DNA of 8,853 nucleotides. Source: an uncultured Rubrobacteraceae bacterium (lineage in GTDB: Bacteria; Actinomycetota; Rubrobacteria; Rubrobacterales; Rubrobacteraceae). Position numbers and translations under genes: made by a program. The DNA lies in NCBI GenBank assembly GCA_902805985.1, contig CADCUW010000699.1:1-8853 (forward strand). The letters run 5' to 3'. This document shows, one piece after another, positions 5,783-8,853 of this stretch (positions within the stretch are counted from its first letter, which is position 1; each line of letters opens with the position of its first letter). Below the pieces are notes generated by a model. That model was not told the DNA's origin and searched no databases. It worked only from the letters and a program-made list of their open reading frames with translations.

Positions 5783-6387
5783 AAGCTGCCTCGTTCGTAC
5801 CCGTGGTCGGGGCGATAACGCCCGACGTCGCGGACGGGGTGCCTGGCCTGGCGGAGGCGGTCTCCTTCTGGACGAGGGGCCGGCCGGCCGCGGAGTGGTT
5901 CCGCGAGATGGAAGAGGGCTGGGGCACGGCCGGGTTCGTCGTGCGCCGGGGGGATGAGGTGCAGGGCTTCGTGGTCTACGGGCCGCCCGAGCGGTTCCCG
6001 CGCGCCCGGGGCTACGCGGTTGGGCCGTTCGCCGACGACGCCGCGATGCTGGCCTACGTCGGGGGCGACGTCAGGACCCGCCGCCGGCTGCTGGTCAGGA
6101 TGCTCAGGGAGCTGCGCCTCCGGGGCGTCGCCACGGTCGAGGCCGTGTCGAGCGACCGGGAGAGGCCCCACCACGTCCCGACCGCGTTCATGCTTCAGAG
6201 CGGCTGGAGACCCGTGCGCCACGCGCCGCTCGGCCGCTACACCCTGGTCCGTACCGAGCTCGGCAGCGCCGTCGAGGTGGGGGAGTTGGCCCGGTCCCTC
6301 GTCGGCAAGGTCAGGCTGCCGAGCCTGAAAGGAAAGGTCCCGAACCCCGGCATCCTGGCCCGCGCCGACGAACACCGGAAGGGGTAG
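5779..6387 (+). CDS. GNAT-fold-like hypothetical protein
   Basis: The protein has 202 residues. It starts in the ATGA overlap with the preceding gene; GGAGG is only one base before the ATG, so coupling probably supplies the ribosome. The region from about 48 to 160 reads like an acetyltransferase fold: strands GTAGFVVRRGDEVQGFVVYG (49-68), a segment RGYAVGPF (77-84), a helix RRRLLVRMLRELRLRG (101-116) followed by strand VATVEAVSS, then HVPTAFMLQSGWRPVRHAPL (132-151), which resembles the 'FLxxxGF' end of GNAT domains. A canonical acetyl-CoA pyrophosphate loop (Q/RxxGxG/A) is not evident, so enzymatic activity is doubtful. The C-terminal 40 residues are basic. It is the last gene of the operon and a hairpin follows the stop. 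Confidence 0.6.
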   Translation: MKAASFVPVVGAITPDVADGVPGLAEAVSFWTRGRPAAEWFREMEEGWGTAGFVVRRGDEVQGFVVYGPPERFPRARGYAVGPFADDAAMLAYVGGDVRTRRRLLVRMLRELRLRGVATVEAVSSDRERPHHVPTAFMLQSGWRPVRHAPLGRYTLVRTELGSAVEVGELARSLVGKVRLPSLKGKVPNPGILARADEHRKG

Positions 6388-6390
6388 CGC

Positions 6391-6405
6391 GGCGCCTTCG
6401 GCGCC
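6391..6405 (+). terminator. Strong hairpin just after the four-gene operon
   Basis: GGCGCC-TTC-GGCGCC starts three bases after the TAG at 6385-6387. It has a perfect 6-bp all-GC stem. The following bases (TCTCGGCTTTCGG) are only partly T-rich, so this is a probable but not classic terminator. Confidence 0.45.
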
Positions 6406-6480
6406 TCTCGGCTTTCGGACGTTCGGGGACTTGCCTGGGTGTGTCTGGCTTGCGGTTCTGAGATTGCCTTGCTCGGGCGC

Positions 6481-6501
6481 GGGCGGGTTCGAAACCCGCC
6501 C
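6481..6501. other. Perfect 9-bp inverted repeat resembling a tRNA T-arm
   Basis: GGGCGGGTT-CGA-AACCCGCCC is a perfect dyad. Read as RNA it contains GCGGG-TTCGAAA-CCCGC, which matches the TTCRANN T-loop closed by a 5-bp stem. No acceptor, D or anticodon arms could be matched upstream and no CCA follows, so a whole tRNA is not present. It may be a terminator, a tRNA 3' fragment left by integration, or chance. Confidence 0.5.
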
Positions 6502-6691
6502 CCTATGACGTGATGGCTCGTCGGCGCGCGGGTGGAGAGATGGTCCCGGTCTTCCGCCGGTGGGCGGGACGATCAGATGCCGCGGACAACGGCGAGACGA
6601 TGCTCGGCCAAGAAGCCGAAAGCCGCCGGAGACGGTGTGCTGAAAGCGAAGGCACAAGCTGCACCGTGCGCGGCGACCGAAGGGAGGAGCC

Positions 6692-7189
6692 TTACAGGGG
6701 CAGTATCGCGGTACGGACCACCGAGACGCCTTCCGGGGTGGTGGCCCGGATCTCGATTATCTCCGAGCTTTCGTCCGGGGCGGTCGGGGGGGCCGACGCT
6801 TCCGCTGTCTGCGAGAGGTCCAGGAGGAAGCGCACTTCGACGTCTTCGCCCGCTCTCAGGTCTCGCAGCGTCTGCCGGTAGAAGCGGGAGCGGGGGTTGG
6901 CGGTATCTCCCGAGGACGCTTCGAGCGTGAGGTTCACGTTCGAGAAGTCGCCGCTGCCCGCGTTCTCCACGGTGAGCAGCAGTTCCTGGTCCGGTGCCGG
7001 TTCCAGGGAGGCGAGCTTGTCCCTGTTCAGGTCCAGGTCCAGAGGGGGCCCCGGCTTTCCGCGCGCGGGCGTGGCCGGCAGGTCCTCCGCCGCGGGACCC
7101 GTCGCGAGGTTCGCCAGGACCAGGAAAGCCCCGGCCGTCAAGAGGAAGGCCAAAGCGGCGCCCGCCGCCCAGAGCGCCGCGTCCCTCAT
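6692..7189 (-). CDS. Small membrane-anchored protein with beta-sandwich (CARDB-like) outer domain
   Basis: The protein has 165 residues starting at ATG 7187-7189, which overlaps the lipoprotein stop by four bases (ATGA), so it is translationally coupled. Residues 5-29 form an N-terminal membrane helix (ALWAAGAALAFLLTAGAFLV). A Pro/Gly-rich spacer (31-50) leads to a domain with alternating strands: ELLLTVENAGSGDFSNVNLT (69-88), FYRQTLRDLRAGEDVEVRFL (103-122), IIEIRATTPEGVSVVRTAIL (144-163). The pattern 'TVxNxGxxxFxNVxLTL... L.aGe...V.F' resembles CARDB or other Ig-like adhesion/interaction folds, probably outside the membrane. I do not know its function. Its place as third gene after a sensor kinase and lipoprotein suggests an envelope role with them. 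Confidence 0.75.
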   Translation of the reverse strand: MRDAALWAAGAALAFLLTAGAFLVLANLATGPAAEDLPATPARGKPGPPLDLDLNRDKLASLEPAPDQELLLTVENAGSGDFSNVNLTLEASSGDTANPRSRFYRQTLRDLRAGEDVEVRFLLDLSQTAEASAPPTAPDESSEIIEIRATTPEGVSVVRTAILPL

Positions 7190-8400
7190 CGCGGGGCCCC
7201 CGGGGGCTCGGGCGTAGTTATCGGGATCTCGTAGAGGTTGTAGAAGGCGTCGAGAAGCTCGTCGGCGGTGGCCGCGCGTACCTCGGGCTCCCCGGACGAG
7301 GCGCCGCGGGCCACGATGGCGACGCTCGTGCCGGCGGGGGACCAGGCCAGGTCGTCTGGTCCGGTCTTTATCTCCATGTCCTCGTTGGTTGTCACGGCGT
7401 CGAGGCTCCCCGTCTTCAGGTCCAAAACGTAAAGGTTGAGGGGAGACTTGGGGTTGAGGCGGCCGACCACGGCGAGCCGGTCGCCGTCGGGCGAGACGCG
7501 GGCGCCGCCGGCGACGAAGTCCTCGCCCACACCCGGGGCCGGCTCCGGCTCCCCGGGCTCCGGCGCCGTCCGGTACAGGTTGTAGAGGGGCTCGCCGGCG
7601 TCCTCCGGCGAGGACACCGCGCCGGCGACGAAGTAGATGCCGCGGTCCGTCCATTGCGGGGCGCCGAGGATCCCCCTGCCGTCTTGGATCTCGGAGATCT
7701 TAAGGGCCTCACCGCTCCGGAGGTCGAAGACGTGCAGCTCATGGGAGGGGTCGCCCCCGCCAGGACGCACCGCCAGCGCGACCCTGTCCCCGTCCGGCGA
7801 GGCGGAGGCGCCGGTCACCGTGCCCCGTACCGTCTCCGTATAGATCCGCTCCATCCGGCCGGCGCGCAGCAGCGAGAGCCCGCTCTCATCAGGCCCCCTC
7901 TTTAGGGCAACGACCACGTCTTTACGCTCCGGTCCGGGGGCCATAGCGAGGACGCCCTCGAGTATCTCCTCCACGCCGAGGGAGCCTTCTTCTTTCGGGT
8001 CCGTCCGGTAGACGGCGCCAGGTCTCCCTTCTACCGCCCCCGCGCCGCCGAGCATGGTCAGGGCGCCGTCCGCGGTCCACTCGGCCTCCGCCGCGACGAA
8101 ATCTTTGGTGGTCCAGCGCGTGAGCCGTTCGCCGTCCACGGTCCTGTCCACCACGTAGCCGTCCACGATAAAGGCCACCCGGTCCCCGCCCGGGGACCAG
8201 CTCGGCGAGCCCTTGTACCCGGGACCCGAGCTCAAGGGCCGGGCGTCGGGACCCAGGCCAGGGTTTACCCGCCCCTCGGCGGGTGGCAGGGGTTGGATCG
8301 GGCCCTCCTCCGTCGGGTGCGCGCAACCGGCGAGCAGGGCCGCCGCGCACGCCATCGCGCACGCCGCGACGAGGAGGCCGCGTGCGGGGCTACATCGCAT
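7186..8400 (-). CDS. Beta-propeller lipoprotein following a sensor kinase (LpqB-like position)
   Basis: The protein has 404 residues. A signal peptide with hydrophobic core (LLVAACAMACAAALLAG) ends in the lipobox Leu-Ala-Gly-Cys (23-26), so it should be lipid-anchored on the outer side of the membrane. The body is a WD40/TolB-type propeller built of PD40-like repeats: PSWSPGGDRVAF (66-77), AEWTADGALTML (106-117), ASASPDGDRVALAV (198-211), PQWTDRGIYFVAG (248-260), ARVSPDGDRLAVVG (300-313), LAWSPAGTSVAIVA (351-364), about six blades. No GerMN domain is seen, unlike mycobacterial LpqB, which is longer. ATG 8398-8400 lies inside the kinase's last codons (11-bp overlap), with no clear Shine-Dalgarno, consistent with coupled translation. 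By analogy with MtrB-LpqB it may modulate the kinase; this role is inference. Confidence 0.85.
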   Translation of the reverse strand: MRCSPARGLLVAACAMACAAALLAGCAHPTEEGPIQPLPPAEGRVNPGLGPDARPLSSGPGYKGSPSWSPGGDRVAFIVDGYVVDRTVDGERLTRWTTKDFVAAEAEWTADGALTMLGGAGAVEGRPGAVYRTDPKEEGSLGVEEILEGVLAMAPGPERKDVVVALKRGPDESGLSLLRAGRMERIYTETVRGTVTGASASPDGDRVALAVRPGGGDPSHELHVFDLRSGEALKISEIQDGRGILGAPQWTDRGIYFVAGAVSSPEDAGEPLYNLYRTAPEPGEPEPAPGVGEDFVAGGARVSPDGDRLAVVGRLNPKSPLNLYVLDLKTGSLDAVTTNEDMEIKTGPDDLAWSPAGTSVAIVARGASSGEPEVRAATADELLDAFYNLYEIPITTPEPPGAPR

Positions 8401-8853
8401 AGGTCGAGGAGCGGGAGAGCGGCTCCGTCGGGATCTGGACCACGAAGGTCGAGCCCCGGCCGACCTCGCTCTGCACGGAGATGTCGCCGCCGTGCATCTC
8501 GATGATCTGCTTGCTTATGGCGAGGCCGAGGCCGCTCCCCCCGGTCGCGCGGGAGCGGTCCTTGTTCACCCTGTAGAAGCGCCCGAAGAGCTGGTCGAGG
8601 TCTTCGGGCGGGATGCCGATGCCCGTATCCCGGACGCGCACGGTCATCCAGGAAGGGGTGTCCTCCACGGTGATGTCCACCCGGTCGCCGGGGTCAGAGT
8701 ACTTGATGGCGTTGTCCAGCAGGTTGAGGAAGACCTGGTAGAGCTTCTGGACGTCGCAGACGCAGCGGTGCTCGGCCCCGTCCTCGAAGTACACCTCGAT
8801 GCCGAAGCGCTGGGCCTTCGTCTCGACGCTCCTCATGGCGGTCCGGATCACCT
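8390..8853 (-). CDS. Sensor histidine kinase, C-terminal ATPase part (5' end beyond window)
   Basis: The frame is open to the right edge, so the sensor, membrane and His-phosphorylation regions lie outside. What remains is a full HATPase_c domain: N box NLLDNAIKYS, G1 DTGIGIPPED, F box FGRFYRV, G2 GGSGLGLAI, then the HGGDISVQSEVGRGSTFVVQ end strand. All ATP-binding motifs are intact. The motif style is of the PhoR/WalK/ResE group of membrane kinases, which autophosphorylate and pass phosphate to a partner regulator, probably encoded further right. Its stop lies eleven bases inside the lipoprotein gene. It is the first gene visible of the minus-strand operon. Confidence 0.95.
   Translation of the reverse strand, partial: VIRTAMRSVETKAQRFGIEVYFEDGAEHRCVCDVQKLYQVFLNLLDNAIKYSDPGDRVDITVEDTPSWMTVRVRDTGIGIPPEDLDQLFGRFYRVNKDRSRATGGSGLGLAISKQIIEMHGGDISVQSEVGRGSTFVVQIPTEPLSRSSTYAM

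Larger units (their letters stand above)
6388..6691. other. 304-base spacer between convergent operons, no gene seen
   Basis: No frame here gives a protein-like product; the open frames are Arg/Gly-rich shadows. It holds the hairpin at 6391-6405, a perfect 9-bp dyad at 6481-6501 with a T-arm-like loop, and GTCCCG (6543-6548) complementary to CGGGAC (6565-6570), which could help end the minus-strand operon. No promoter is convincing. Confidence 0.6.

Noticed and set aside
6420..6510. A complete tRNA gene around the T-arm-like dyad
   Set aside because: No upstream 7-bp strand pairs with the bases after the T-arm, and no D-arm or anticodon arm fits at standard spacing; no CCA.
5503..6657. 384-residue minus-strand open frame opposite the GNAT-like gene
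   Set aside because: Pro/Arg/Gly-rich with no fold pattern; a shadow of the plus-strand genes.
6692..7654. Long version of the beta-sandwich protein starting at 7654
   Set aside because: The first 155 residues overlap the lipoprotein gene and are Arg-rich; ATG 7187-7189 in the ATGA overlap with a membrane helix is the natural start.

Overview
This is a GC-rich window whose genes look like a high-GC actinobacterium. Rubrobacter or a near relative is the best guess. The reasons are the very high GC content of both genes and spacers, the dimeric-type glycyl-tRNA synthetase, an ATP-cone/2-phosphoglycerate kinase fusion, a promoter that sits directly on a GTG start (leaderless), and a sensor kinase followed by a beta-propeller lipoprotein, as in actinobacterial mtrB-lpqB. 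The taxonomy is inference from gene content, not from a marker comparison.

Layout. Bases 2-73 are the last 23 codons of a plus-strand gene. Minus-strand genes follow: a small DUF2238/YjdF-like membrane protein (170-601), a small glycine-rich single-helix protein that is readable only if a frameshift in a C/G run is repaired (638-831), and an unrecognised membrane-anchored protein (927-1526). Pointing away from the last of these is a plus-strand cupin remnant (1636-2109) with a damaged metal site and no recognisable N-terminus. It converges on glyS (2161-3543, minus). Two tandem 15-bp GC-rich repeats fill the junction.

The glyS promoter region faces a plus-strand operon of four genes (3716-6387): a DUF4126 membrane protein, an ATP-cone 2-phosphoglycerate kinase-like protein, a YtxH-type anchored protein, and a GNAT-fold-like protein. 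The first gene has a perfect TATAAT placed so that transcription should start at or next to its GTG codon. The kinase has Thr where the Walker A Lys is expected.

After a 304-base spacer with several hairpins comes a tightly overlapped minus-strand operon, read from right to left: the C-terminal half of a sensor histidine kinase (beginning beyond the right edge), a beta-propeller lipoprotein, and a small membrane-anchored protein with a beta-sandwich-like outer domain. The 11-bp and 4-bp overlaps suggest translational coupling and a shared cell-envelope signalling role.

No CRISPR array, rRNA, complete tRNA, insertion sequence or phage gene was found. Nothing here is clearly a new defence or mobile system. 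The points most worth following are the kinase/lipoprotein/third-protein unit, the atypical Walker A in the ATP-cone kinase and its operon, the leaderless promoter, and the two broken genes.
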